15,120 bases of DNA from an uncultured Candidatus Saccharibacteria bacterium (GCA_947306315.1 CAMZGF010000011.1:1-15120); one strand, 5' to 3'; counted from the first letter of the stretch, positions 1 to 6,295 are shown. Notes: generated from the letters alone by a model not told the origin. Translations and numbers: made by a program.

Positions 1-55
1 GAGCGTACGATTCACATTCGTAAGGTCACAGGTTCAAGCCCTGTAATCCCCACCA
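1..55 (+). tRNA. tRNA-Val (anticodon CAC), 5' end cut off
   Basis: This is the 3' part of a tRNA. The anticodon stem is TACGA (6-10) with TCGTA (18-22), enclosing the 7-nt loop TTCACAT. U33 is followed by CAC at 13-15, which reads the Val codon GUG. The variable loop is AGGTC (23-27). The T arm is ACAGG, TTCAAGC, CCTGT (28-44). The acceptor 3' strand is AATCCCC (45-51), followed by discriminator A and an encoded CCA (53-55). Bases 1-4 (GAGC) fit the 3' strand of the D stem. The 5' acceptor strand and most of the D arm lie outside the window. The anticodon loop is directly readable, so the identity is fairly sure. Confidence 0.9.
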
Positions 56-56
56 A

Positions 57-139
57 ACGGTTTATAAAATAGTTTTCAACTATTCCGTAATCTGTAAATG
101 TCTGTTAAATCCCTCGCAAAAATAGAGGGCTATTTTATT
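57..139 (+). terminator. tRNA 3' trailer hairpin and candidate terminator
   Basis: Two base after the CCA there is a hairpin with AATAGTT (68-74), loop TTC and AACTATT (78-84), inside a weaker ACGG/CCGT clamp (57-60 with 85-88). It is followed by CCCTC (111-115), a 9-nt loop and GAGGG (125-129), then a broken T-tract (131-139). This would make a 3' trailer and a weak intrinsic terminator for the tRNA transcript. The T-tract is interrupted, so termination here may be leaky. Confidence 0.45.
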
Positions 140-239
140 CCATTTTTGCAACAAAAAACACGCCAAAAACTACGATTTGCCTCTGTAATTTCAACGGTTA
201 AATCCCCAACAATTGAGCGAAATATTGCACATAGAAAAT

Positions 240-260
240 GCCGCCAGATATACTGGCGGC
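240..260 (-). terminator. GC-rich hairpin at the 3' end of the large RNA
   Basis: GCCGCCAG (240-247) and CTGGCGGC (253-260) form a perfect 8-bp stem around ATATA. On the minus strand it is followed by ATTTTCTATG, a short U-tract, so it is a plausible end for the minus-strand RNA. It is symmetrical enough to work on plus-strand transcripts too, but no T-run follows directly on that side. Confidence 0.5.
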
Positions 261-262
261 TT

Positions 263-313
263 GAGACCCTTTCGGGCAGTGAAAACGTCATTGCGTCTTT
301 TTTCTATTTTTTT
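263..313 (+). terminator. Second candidate plus-strand terminator
   Basis: Read on the plus strand, GCAGTG (276-281) pairs with CATTGC (289-294) with one G-U, around a 7-nt loop. T6 (298-303) and a second T-rich run (305-313) follow. A small CCC/GGG hairpin (267-269 with 274-276) lies just before it. The G-U pair becomes an A-C mismatch on the minus strand, so this hairpin favours the plus strand. It may stop tRNA read-through before it meets the opposing minus-strand RNA. Confidence 0.4.
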
Positions 314-797
314 CCAGATTGAGCAGTACTACTCTGCAAAGCTCTTTTGCAACCTGAATGATTGTATAGATAAGTACAAAACGACTTCACATTTTCTTCC
401 GATGATATGATCATAGTCATACGTTCATCCAAAAATGTTTTTTCACTTAAAGTACTTACTACCGACAAAGAATATGGCTAAAGCCACTAAAGATTCCTCT
501 CGTTTTGCCAAGCATTCCCGCTTAGACGACTTCTAATATTTCCCGCTATGACGGGAGCAATAAGAAGTTGCACTCGTCTAACGAGCTACGGTTCAGCCTT
601 AAGATTTGTTTTCTTTTCGACTACGCATAGATTTCAGGATTCCATTCAGCTAAGCTGTAAGATCAACTGAGGTTATCGCATCGAGTTTTAACAATCTGTG
701 CATGATTGTCAGAAAACGCCTCTTATAAACAAACGTATCAGAATCATTCTTTTAAGTTACGCGACTCTTCGTCTCCCATAACTCGGAGTATGTATTA

Positions 798-826
798 ATT
801 ATAGCACATATTAGCGAAAAAGTCAA
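798..826 (-). promoter_or_regulatory. Strong minus-strand promoter for the large RNA
   Basis: On the minus strand the -35 is TTGACT (826-821), the spacer is exactly 17 bp, and the -10 is TATAAT (803-798) preceded by TG one base upstream (extended -10). The start should fall near 791. This is among the best promoters in the window, yet no protein gene follows it for more than 700 bp on that strand. Confidence 0.8.
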
Positions 827-942
827 TACCTTTTATGCTTATTCTGCCAAATAATCAAATATTCTCCCTATAATCTGTTAAAACCTGGCGAATTAACCCC
901 CACCATTCAGTTTACGTTTTAATATTTCACGACAAAAGCTAA

Positions 943-1341
943 CTATTTTTCTTTTATAGCAGTAACTTCAATTTCAATTTTAGCGCCTTTCCTAGTCATC
1001 CCGTTAACTTCAATCATTGTTGATACAGGAACTGAATTTTTAAAATATTCATCTCTGATTGGCGATACTACAGAAAAATCATTCATATCAGTTAAATATA
1101 TGACAGCCTTTACGACATCATCTAGGCTTGCACCTGCCTGATTTAGTGTTCTTTCAATTTCCTCAAAGACGAGTCTCGTTTGTTCCGCTACATCGTTTGT
1201 GATGATTTCATTATTGTCGTTTTTTGGCGCTTGAAAGCCTGAAACAAAAATAAGGTAAGAATCTCCTAAGTCTATCTTCTTAGCTGGTGAATATCCCCCT
1301 CGTGTTTTGTACCCCTCAAGTGTAATATTTTCTATCTTCAT
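943..1341 (-). CDS. RidA/YjgF/Rid-family protein, likely lacking deaminase activity
   Basis: The 132-residue product covers a full Rid domain. Typical stretches are LIFVSG near 30-35, the EQTR helix near 53-56, AGASLDDVVK near 69-78, LTDMNDF near 83-89 and the C-terminal KIEIEVTAI (121-129). Classical RidA is a small cytosolic trimer that hydrolyses reactive enamines and imines from PLP enzymes. It needs the Arg of the P-A-R-S motif (Arg105 in E. coli). Here the aligned segment is PVST (105-108), so that Arg is Ser107. This puts it with Rid subfamilies without the key Arg, and enamine deamination is unlikely. I chose the start at 1341 because AAGGAG lies 9 nt upstream; the in-frame ATG at 1380 overlaps the promoter region. 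It diverges from the DHH gene. No clear terminator was seen downstream. Confidence 0.88.
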   Translation of the reverse strand: MKIENITLEGYKTRGGYSPAKKIDLGDSYLIFVSGFQAPKNDNNEIITNDVAEQTRLVFEEIERTLNQAGASLDDVVKAVIYLTDMNDFSVVSPIRDEYFKNSVPVSTMIEVNGMTRKGAKIEIEVTAIKEK

Positions 1342-1362
1342 AAAACGCAACTCCTTTACTAA

Positions 1363-1371
1363 ATTATACCA
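1363..1371 (-). promoter_or_regulatory. Extended -10 promoter of the RidA gene
   Basis: TGGTATAAT on the minus strand (1371-1363) predicts a start near 1356, giving a leader of about 15 nt that contains the AAGGAG site (1356-1351). No good -35 is seen at 17 bp; TTGTAG lies 19 bp upstream. Confidence 0.6.
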
Positions 1372-1409
1372 TTTTAACACTAATCTCCTACAATATCATC
1401 TATGTTACA

Positions 1410-1418
1410 TGGTATAAT
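1410..1418 (+). promoter_or_regulatory. Extended -10 promoter, leaderless DHH gene
   Basis: TGGTATAAT (1410-1418) puts the transcription start at about 1425-1426, on the ATG at 1426. No Shine-Dalgarno is possible, so the mRNA is predicted leaderless. The 84-bp gap to the RidA start holds both divergent promoters. Confidence 0.6.
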
Positions 1419-1425
1419 AATTAAT

Positions 1426-2343
1426 ATGTCAAACATTATTATCACTTCTGGGCGTAGATATATTGATATTGACGCTTATGCTAGTATGATAGCTTATCGC
1501 GAACTGCTAAGGGCCACAAATGACAATAATATTATAGCTTCCACAACGGCTACACTTAATCAAAGTGTTCCGCCATTAATTTTAAATTTAAAGTATAACC
1601 TAGATAGGCCAATCAATAACGAGAATAATAAATATATCCTACTAGACGTATCGAATCCTAGTTTCTTTGACGAGCAAATAAAACCAAATAAGATAATTGA
1701 AATTATAGACCACCATACTGGCTTTGAACAGTATTGGGATGCATATCCTAACATTAAAACTCAGATTGAGTTTATTGGCTCGGTTTGTACTCTTATTTAC
1801 GAGAAAATTATTCAGTCTGGGCATACCGAAATTCTTGATACTGATTTGTGTAAACTATTAATTGCAGCCATTCTAGACAATACGCTCAATCTCAAAGCTA
1901 GCATCACTACAGACCGTGACCATAAGGCATATAGTGAACTATTAAAACTAGGCAATGTCTCCGAAATTTTCTATAAAGAATATTTTTCTGCGTGCGAATC
2001 TGAAATTATGAAAGATTTTGAAAAAGCCATCAAAGATGATTTAAAAATAGAAAAAGTAGGAATACTACCGGAAGTCATCGGGCAGATGATAGTACTAAAC
2101 TTAGATAAATTTAACCACGAGAAAATGAACGAAGTTTTTGCCGATTATCCAGAATGGATGATGAATGTCATATTACTAGAAGAAGGCAAGAGCTATATCT
2201 ACTTCGGCGGTGGCGACGACGTTAAGCAAAGGCTAGAGCAACTATTTAATAAAAAATGTGAGAATGATAATCTGTTAATTTTAGATAAGTTTCTACTCAG
2301 GAAACAAATCATGAAGAAAGCAAGAAATACTCTCTCTATATAA
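1426..2343 (+). CDS. DHH/DHHA2-superfamily phosphohydrolase (family II pyrophosphatase- or PPX1-like)
   Basis: The 305-residue protein matches the layout of manganese-dependent inorganic pyrophosphatases (PpaC) and PPX1/Prune exopolyphosphatases. It has an N-terminal DxD (D14, D16), ILLD with D74, the DHH signature IDHH (D95-H96-H97), a G-S-V-C-T helix (118-122) and D151 in ILDNT. A DHHA2-like C-terminal half includes an RKQ segment (292-294). Two usual metal ligands differ: motif I reads GRRYIDID instead of GHxxPDxD, and the second motif reads LDVS instead of VDHN. The first change resembles PPX1/Prune enzymes, which have Asn there, so polyphosphate or a nucleotide may be the substrate rather than pyrophosphate. 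I chose Met at 1426 because the ATG at 1402 lies upstream of the -10 box. The ATP-grasp gene follows after 30 bp, probably in one transcript. Confidence 0.8.
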   Translation: MSNIIITSGRRYIDIDAYASMIAYRELLRATNDNNIIASTTATLNQSVPPLILNLKYNLDRPINNENNKYILLDVSNPSFFDEQIKPNKIIEIIDHHTGFEQYWDAYPNIKTQIEFIGSVCTLIYEKIIQSGHTEILDTDLCKLLIAAILDNTLNLKASITTDRDHKAYSELLKLGNVSEIFYKEYFSACESEIMKDFEKAIKDDLKIEKVGILPEVIGQMIVLNLDKFNHEKMNEVFADYPEWMMNVILLEEGKSYIYFGGGDDVKQRLEQLFNKKCENDNLLILDKFLLRKQIMKKARNTLSI

Positions 2344-2373
2344 GCAAACAACGCACATAACCATGGAGAATAT

Positions 2374-3228
2374 ATGAAAAAAGTTTTATTTTTTACCGAA
2401 AAACTAGATCTACTTGAAGATTTTAAGGGCCGTCTTCTTAGCGATAATATCGAGGCGACCGTCGTGAGCCATAAAGACATTGATCTTTTTGTTGACGGAG
2501 AAAATACAAGCATTAAGATTCATAATACTGGCGAAGACCTCACAAATTTCAGCGCAATCGTCTGTCTACTGACACCAGAACATCGACTAATTGACATTTT
2601 TAGTTCAATCGGCTGTTATGCGCGCAAGAAGAATATTAAAATGATAGATGACACTTTCACTAATACATCCGGAAAACTATATGAAATGTGGCGTCTTTGG
2701 GAAAATGATATTCCAGTTCCAAAAACTGCATACGGTAGCATCGATTTCTTAATTAAAAAACTTGAAGAATTTGGCGGAACAGCCGTTCTAAAAAGCACTC
2801 ACAGTGCAAAGGGAAAAGACAACTATTTAGTTCGTTCTGCCGAAGAAATCAAAGAAATTCTAAGAGACAGAGACACATCCAATTATATTTTACAGAACTT
2901 CATCCCGAACGACGGAGACTATCGTATTATAACAATGAATTTTGAACCAAAATTTGGAATCTATCGTAGCTCGAGCGGAAAAGACCACCGCAATAACACT
3001 TCGCTTGGTGGGCACGCCGATATCATAGAGATTACACCTAAGTTAGCTGAAATCGCTAGGGTCACCTCAGCTGCAATGGATATTAAATTTGCCGGTGTCG
3101 ATATTATCACTGACAAAGAAACCGACAAGAACTATGTCTTAGAAGTGAACCGCACCCCACAATTTGCGTCCGGTTCATTCATTGACGAAAAATACAAAGC
3201 TCTCCGCGATTTCTTACAAAGTATCTAA
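2374..3228 (+). CDS. ATP-grasp ligase, RimK-like
   Basis: The 284-residue protein has the order of the RimK/glutathione-synthetase ATP-grasp fold. A variable N-terminal domain (about 1-95) is followed by AVLK (K140) with a glycine-containing loop (141-149) that should bind ATP, the linker YILQNFI (171-177) with GDYRI (181-185), and a basic HRNN..GG loop (205-213) like the substrate loop of RimK. FAGVDI (239-244) and LEVN (256-259) then supply Mg ligands E257 and N259. Such enzymes join a carboxylate to an amine through an acylphosphate, for example Glu onto a peptide or cofactor. The substrate cannot be read from the sequence. GGAG at 2365-2368 precedes the start. It probably shares the DHH gene's transcript. 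Its last 15 bp overlap the opposing gene tail to tail. Confidence 0.82.
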   Translation: MKKVLFFTEKLDLLEDFKGRLLSDNIEATVVSHKDIDLFVDGENTSIKIHNTGEDLTNFSAIVCLLTPEHRLIDIFSSIGCYARKKNIKMIDDTFTNTSGKLYEMWRLWENDIPVPKTAYGSIDFLIKKLEEFGGTAVLKSTHSAKGKDNYLVRSAEEIKEILRDRDTSNYILQNFIPNDGDYRIITMNFEPKFGIYRSSSGKDHRNNTSLGGHADIIEITPKLAEIARVTSAAMDIKFAGVDIITDKETDKNYVLEVNRTPQFASGSFIDEKYKALRDFLQSI

Positions 3229-4062
3229 TCCGCTCATAATATAAAGCACATTACGATGTTCTGCACCATCAACACTATTTAATCGCGCTATTTTTCGTGG
3301 GTCGCGAATATATCCATCTTTATTTTTTGCCGCTTCATCACGTATCTGCTCTTTCACTGCCGGATTATAATTAATCATCCTTGCACAAACAAGAAATTCA
3401 AACTTCATGTCAAAACTAATCTCGTCGAACAAATCACTGATGATTTTATCACAATTTTCTAGTGCCTGACGATACAAATCTAAATGTTTATCAATATTTT
3501 TATGATAGAAACAGCTTTCACAAAGCATAATATGTGTGTATAAATATACTTTCATGACATCTTGAGTTGAGGAAAGCGCCTTCTCTAGCATCTCAGCATA
3601 GATATCAATATTTCTTGGGAATAATTCCTCCGTCAAAGCAACAACATTGACTAGAAATGTTGTGAGCGTGAAAAATGCATCATCATCGGCGCGAAGTTCA
3701 TCACAAAGCGCATATAATTTTTCCTTGCCACCATAAAGAGACAAAAAGTCCTCACGCAAATCAACGCTATATTCATGAAGAAGATGAAAGACGCGAAAAA
3801 GCGTCGCTTCTAGACCATAAAGACCGTTATATTTTTCAAAGAACGGCTTTCTTGCTTCGTAAAAAACCACTCCTGAATAATTGTTATTTTGAAGAATACT
3901 GAGAAGATTATGATCCGGCTCGTTTGTTGCCAAAAACTCATTATATTCATCAGTTTTAAACCAATTTTTCATACGCGTTGCAAAATGAAACTTCTTGCTA
4001 TACGACAGCTCAGAAAAATGTTCTTTATAATAGTCTCTCACAGTCTTTTTATCTTCAATCAT
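3214..4062 (-). CDS. Uncharacterised, mostly helical protein
   Basis: I do not recognise this 282-residue protein. It looks soluble, with no signal peptide and no long hydrophobic segment. Predicted content is mainly amphipathic helix rich in Phe, Tyr, Leu and acidic residues. The middle (about 140-230) has helix-pair spacing that could be TPR-like repeats, for example the segment around the DLYRQALENCDK stretch, but no repeat is clear enough to call. The C-terminus has a basic RDPRK patch (about 255-259). The coding frame is sound: a good -10 box sits 7 nt before the ATG, and base use resembles its neighbours. It may be lineage-specific. It overlaps the ATP-grasp gene by 15 bp at the 3' end and diverges from L31B. 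Confidence 0.75.
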   Translation of the reverse strand: MIEDKKTVRDYYKEHFSELSYSKKFHFATRMKNWFKTDEYNEFLATNEPDHNLLSILQNNNYSGVVFYEARKPFFEKYNGLYGLEATLFRVFHLLHEYSVDLREDFLSLYGGKEKLYALCDELRADDDAFFTLTTFLVNVVALTEELFPRNIDIYAEMLEKALSSTQDVMKVYLYTHIMLCESCFYHKNIDKHLDLYRQALENCDKIISDLFDEISFDMKFEFLVCARMINYNPAVKEQIRDEAAKNKDGYIRDPRKIARLNSVDGAEHRNVLYIMSGLDTL

Positions 4063-4068
4063 ATATAT

Positions 4069-4074
4069 ATTATA
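4069..4074 (-). promoter_or_regulatory. -10 box of a predicted leaderless gene
   Basis: TATAAT on the minus strand (4074-4069) lies so that the expected start, 7 nt on, is the A of the ATG at 4062. Everything between is an AT repeat with no Shine-Dalgarno. The AT repeat makes the exact -10 register uncertain. Confidence 0.5.
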
Positions 4075-4113
4075 TAATGATTATTTAAAATTCAGGACAG
4101 AATGATTCCGGTC

Positions 4114-4142
4114 TTTACTTTTCAGTTTATATCTGATATAAT
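4114..4142 (+). promoter_or_regulatory. Promoter of the L31B gene
   Basis: TTTACT (4114-4119), a 17-bp spacer and TATAAT (4137-4142) with TG one base upstream. The predicted start at about 4149 leaves a leader of only about 5 nt before the ATG at 4154. The AGGGAG at 4142-4148 would therefore mostly not be transcribed and cannot act as a ribosome site if this start is used. Confidence 0.65.
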
Positions 4143-4153
4143 AGGGAGCAACT

Positions 4154-4486
4154 ATGAGTAAAAAAGAATTACATCCTAAAGATTATCGTTTTGTCGTCTT
4201 CTCTGATGAAGCTGCAAAATTCTCTTTCCTTACTCGCTCAACAGCTAAAAGCGAAGAGACAATCAAATGGACTGACGGTAATGAATATCCTCTCGTAAAG
4301 ATCCAGATTTCATCTGCATCTCACCCATTCTTCACTGGTGAAGAGAAGATCATCGATACCGAAGGTCGTGTCGACCGCTTCAAAGCTCGTGCTGCTAAAG
4401 CTGCCGCTCTTAAAGACCAACTCGGTTCAAAGGCACGCAAAGCTGAAAAAGAAGCAAAGCGCAAAGCTGAAAAGGAAGATAAATAA
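4154..4486 (+). CDS. rpmE2: 50S ribosomal protein L31 type B
   Basis: The 110-residue protein carries the L31 type B pattern: [12 protein letters not shown] near the N-terminus, [35 protein letters not shown] and [13 protein letters not shown]. Type B lacks the zinc-binding Cys residues of type A L31, and none are present, so it works without zinc. L31 bridges the large and small subunits near the central protuberance. The core ends near residue 78. The last 30 or so residues are a Lys/Ala/Glu tail, longer than in the usual protein of about 85-90 residues. The gene is monocistronic, with its own promoter and a strong terminator. Confidence 0.95.
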   Translation: MSKKELHPKDYRFVVFSDEAAKFSFLTRSTAKSEETIKWTDGNEYPLVKIQISSASHPFFTGEEKIIDTEGRVDRFKARAAKAAALKDQLGSKARKAEKEAKRKAEKEDK

Positions 4487-4490
4487 TCTA

Positions 4491-4520
4491 AAATCCCTCG
4501 CATATTACGAGGGATTTTTT
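4491..4520. terminator. Bidirectional terminator between L31B and galU-type gene
   Basis: AATCCCTCG (4492-4500) and CGAGGGATT (4508-4516) form a 9-bp stem around a 7-nt loop. T6 follows on the plus strand (rpmE2). On the minus strand the stem ends in ATTTTAG, so it can also serve the convergent nucleotidyltransferase gene. Confidence 0.85.
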
Positions 4521-4544
4521 ATTGCCAAAATCTTTCTGAAATGA

Positions 4545-5384
4545 TTATTTTTCGCCGCCAAGAACGACATTGTTTGCGTGGAGCCATCCTTCAACAGTTC
4601 CGCCGTCGAGATATTCACCTTCGGTTCTTGCGACGCGGATTGTGCCACCTTTTTCGATGAATGATGCGAATGGATCGGTAATCATATATTCTTGATCGTT
4701 TGGACCAAAATCGTGAGACTTAACATATTCAACGATTTCTTTAAGAAGTGATGGGGAAAGAATATATTTAGAGACTGATGCAAGACCAGTAACTTGTTCT
4801 GGAGCTGGCTTTTCGGTGATTTTTACAAGCTTCTCATTCTCAATCGTAAGCGCACCACCATTAAGAAGGGCTTCATATGGGTGATCAATACCGAGAATAA
4901 CTGACTCATCTTCACCTCGAACAGCTTTTTGAAGAGAAACTGCTGAACTTTCGCCATTAGGATTCCAAATAAAGTCATCGCCCATAAAACAATAGACTGG
5001 CTCGTTAATATTATATTCTTCAACAACCATCGCAACAGGAACAGCTGTGCCGTAGCGGCCAGATGGATCCTGGACGGTGTAGTGGATTTTCACGTCGTCA
5101 GGAAGAGTCTTCGCAAGAGCGAGACGATCTTGCTTTCCACGCTCGATAAGATAGTCATTAAGCGCTACATTGTCTTCATAAAACTTCTGAACCTGGCATG
5201 GCTCAACGTTTGAGATAACCATGTAGATGTCTTTAACACCTGCTTCTATAAGTTCTTGTACTGAGTAATCGACAAGAGGCCTGTTTCCGACAGGAAGCAT
5301 AGACTTTTCGATAATTTTTGTGATTGGAAGCCTTCTTGTACCCCACCCCGCTACAGGAATAATTGCTTTTGTAATCTTTTCCAT
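4545..5384 (-). CDS. galU: UTP-glucose-1-phosphate uridylyltransferase family (GalU-like)
   Basis: The 279-residue protein has the GalU-type nucleotidyltransferase signature: AGWGTRRLP (12-20), ITK (21-23), EKSMLPV (26-32) with the active-site Lys27, then N-x-PL and YSVQEL. Further on come the metal-binding GDDFIW (Asp-Asp near 135), GIDHP and the sugar-site VKITEKP. It would make UDP-glucose (or a related NDP-sugar) from UTP and glucose-1-phosphate in the cytosol for glycan or cell-surface synthesis. Length fits bacterial GalU (about 280-300). The usual G-L-G-T-R reads G-W-G-T-R here. A -10 TATAAT ends 9 nt before the ATG with no Shine-Dalgarno, so the mRNA is nearly leaderless. Substrate choice (glucose, or another sugar or dTTP) is not certain. 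Confidence 0.88.
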   Translation of the reverse strand: MEKITKAIIPVAGWGTRRLPITKIIEKSMLPVGNRPLVDYSVQELIEAGVKDIYMVISNVEPCQVQKFYEDNVALNDYLIERGKQDRLALAKTLPDDVKIHYTVQDPSGRYGTAVPVAMVVEEYNINEPVYCFMGDDFIWNPNGESSAVSLQKAVRGEDESVILGIDHPYEALLNGGALTIENEKLVKITEKPAPEQVTGLASVSKYILSPSLLKEIVEYVKSHDFGPNDQEYMITDPFASFIEKGGTIRVARTEGEYLDGGTVEGWLHANNVVLGGEK

Positions 5385-5393
5385 GATAGCTTA

Positions 5394-5399
5394 ATTATA
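5394..5399 (-). promoter_or_regulatory. -10 box of the GalU-like gene
   Basis: TATAAT on the minus strand (5399-5394) predicts a start near 5387, about 3 nt before the ATG at 5384. No convincing -35 was seen. It shares the 74-bp gap with the divergent slipin promoter. Confidence 0.55.
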
Positions 5400-5433
5400 C
5401 TACAAAAACTCACCCGCCCTAACAGTATTTTCG

Positions 5434-5442
5434 TGCTATACT
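5434..5442 (+). promoter_or_regulatory. Extended -10 promoter of the slipin gene
   Basis: TGCTATACT (5434-5442) predicts a start near 5449. The short leader would begin within the AAAAAGGAG site (5446-5454), and the GGAG (5451-5454) that precedes the ATG at 5459 stays in the mRNA. There is no -35 match at 17 bp. Confidence 0.55.
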
Positions 5443-5458
5443 AACAAAAAGGAGTTTT

Positions 5459-6199
5459 ATGGAAATATTAGTAATATTATCTTTAATCTTATTTCTTATC
5501 ATCATACCTGGCATCCGTGTCGTCAATCAATACGAGCGCGGCATCGTTCTTCGCCTTGGTAAATTCCATCGCACGATGGACCCAGGCCTTCGCCTCATCT
5601 TCCCATATTTCGATCGCATGATTAAAGTCGATGTCCGTACCACACCTATGGATATCCCGAAACAAGAAGTCATTACAAAAGATAACGTCACCGTAAACGT
5701 TGATGCAGTTGTTTATTATCGCGTGCTCGATCCGAGAAAAGCAGTTCTCGAAACTACTAACTATTCTTATGCAACTTCAACCTTCGCTCAGACCGCTCTT
5801 CGTGATATCACCGGTAACTTCGAACTTGATGAGATTCTTTCAAAGCGCGACGAAATCTCTAGCCAAATCAAAGAGATTGTCGACAAACAGACCGATAAAT
5901 GGGGAATCGATATCGAGAATGTTAAACTTCAGAACATTGAGCTTCCATCAGACATGAAACGCGCAATGGCAAAGCAAGCTGAAGCAGAGCGTGAACGCCG
6001 TGCTGCAGTCATTTCGGCAGAAGGCGAAAAAGCTGCTGCTGATGCAGTCGCACAAGCTGCAAGCTTACTTGCAAAGACTCCTGGTGGTATCCAAATCCGT
6101 ACGCTTCAAACGCTTGAGAAGATCTCAACCGACCCAAGCCAAAAGACCGTCATCCTTCTGCCGAATGACGTAGCAAACATCATCAAGAACATCAAATAA
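5459..6199 (+). CDS. SPFH/Band-7 membrane protein, slipin type
   Basis: The 246-residue protein starts with one hydrophobic segment (about 2-19). An SPFH domain follows with typical stretches: QYERGIVLRLGKF (24-36), PGLRLIFPYFDR (42-53), DVRT, the VITKDNVTVNVDAVVYYRV block (about 71-89) and the ALRDITGNFELDEILSKRD block. A charged Ala-rich coiled coil (about 176-205) ends with a conserved LLPND-type tail. Slipins assemble into large rings or cages at membrane microdomains and affect protease and membrane organisation. They are often encoded beside an NfeD partner; none is next to this gene. AAAAAGGAG gives a clear ribosome site. The gene is monocistronic with a strong terminator. Confidence 0.9.
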   Translation: MEILVILSLILFLIIIPGIRVVNQYERGIVLRLGKFHRTMDPGLRLIFPYFDRMIKVDVRTTPMDIPKQEVITKDNVTVNVDAVVYYRVLDPRKAVLETTNYSYATSTFAQTALRDITGNFELDEILSKRDEISSQIKEIVDKQTDKWGIDIENVKLQNIELPSDMKRAMAKQAEAERERRAAVISAEGEKAAADAVAQAASLLAKTPGGIQIRTLQTLEKISTDPSQKTVILLPNDVANIIKNIK

Positions 6200-6200
6200 C

Positions 6201-6230
6201 AAATATCCCCCGAGAGGGGGATATTTTTAT
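6201..6230 (+). terminator. Terminator of the slipin gene
   Basis: AAATATCCCCC (6201-6211) pairs with GGGGGATATTT (6216-6226) over 11 bp, closed by a GAGA tetraloop and followed by further T residues. This is a strong intrinsic terminator just after the stop codon. Confidence 0.9.
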
Positions 6231-6236
6231 ATTCAA

Positions 6237-6295
6237 GTTAACTCTTTCTATGCTTTTAAAAAAGAGTATCTCATAGCAACTACCAGAAAGTTAAC
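6237..6295. repeat. Nested inverted repeats, possible pseudoknot or terminator
   Basis: Between the slipin terminator and the stop of the opposing membrane gene, ACTCTTT (6241-6247) pairs with AAAGAGT (6261-6267). CTATG in that loop (6248-6252) can pair with CATAG (6272-6276), an H-type pseudoknot layout. An outer GTTAAC pair (6237-6242 with 6290-6295) brackets both. The DNA is AT-rich, so chance is possible. It may act in termination of the minus-strand gene. Confidence 0.3.

Larger units (their letters stand above)
235..791 (-). ncRNA. Candidate large structured non-coding RNA of about 560 nt
   Basis: This stretch has no credible protein gene but has a strong minus-strand promoter at 798-826 and many hairpins. 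The clearest is one long interrupted helix of 22 Watson-Crick pairs: 522-529 with 574-581, 530-534 with 563-567, 537-540 with 559-562, and 541-545 with 552-556, closed by a 6-nt loop. Others are 691-696 with 704-709 (6 bp, 7-nt loop), 335-340 with 346-351 (6 bp, 5-nt loop), and 475-478 with 483-486 (UUUA loop on the minus strand, with a G-U pair that forms only there). The 3' end is set at the GC-rich hairpin 240-260. I looked for hallmarks of tmRNA (tRNA-like 3' end, ALAA-type tag), RNase P RNA (GAGGAAAGTC, ACAGAA) and group I/II introns and found none. Size and position beside a tRNA recall families such as ROOL or GOLLD, but I cannot match it to either. The class is unknown and the ends are inferred. 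Confidence 0.6.

Noticed and set aside
28..55. tRNA 3' end as an attachment site of an integrated element
   Set aside because: No second copy of the tRNA end and no integrase were found in the window.
98..410. Plus-strand open frames of 74 and 65 codons after the tRNA
   Set aside because: No ribosome site or promoter close by, composition unlike the other genes, and they run across terminator-like hairpins and the structured RNA region.
304..420. Minus-strand 38-codon frame inside the candidate RNA, with a protein-like residue mix
   Set aside because: No Shine-Dalgarno, and the frame upstream is closed by stops in the other frames. It lies in the structured RNA. A conserved small peptide cannot be fully ruled out.
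1..791. tmRNA, RNase P RNA or 6S RNA as identity of the 5' region
   Set aside because: The CCA end at 53-55 belongs to a normal tRNA with a 7-nt anticodon loop. No tag frame, no GAGGAAAGTC or ACAGAA motifs. The length is wrong for 6S.
869..874. Plus-strand TATAAT before the RidA gene's 3' end
   Set aside because: No -35 partner and no plus-strand gene follows; AT-rich chance match.
1402..1425. Upstream ATG for the DHH gene
   Set aside because: It lies before the TGGTATAAT promoter box, so it would not be in the transcript. Family similarity starts at 1426.
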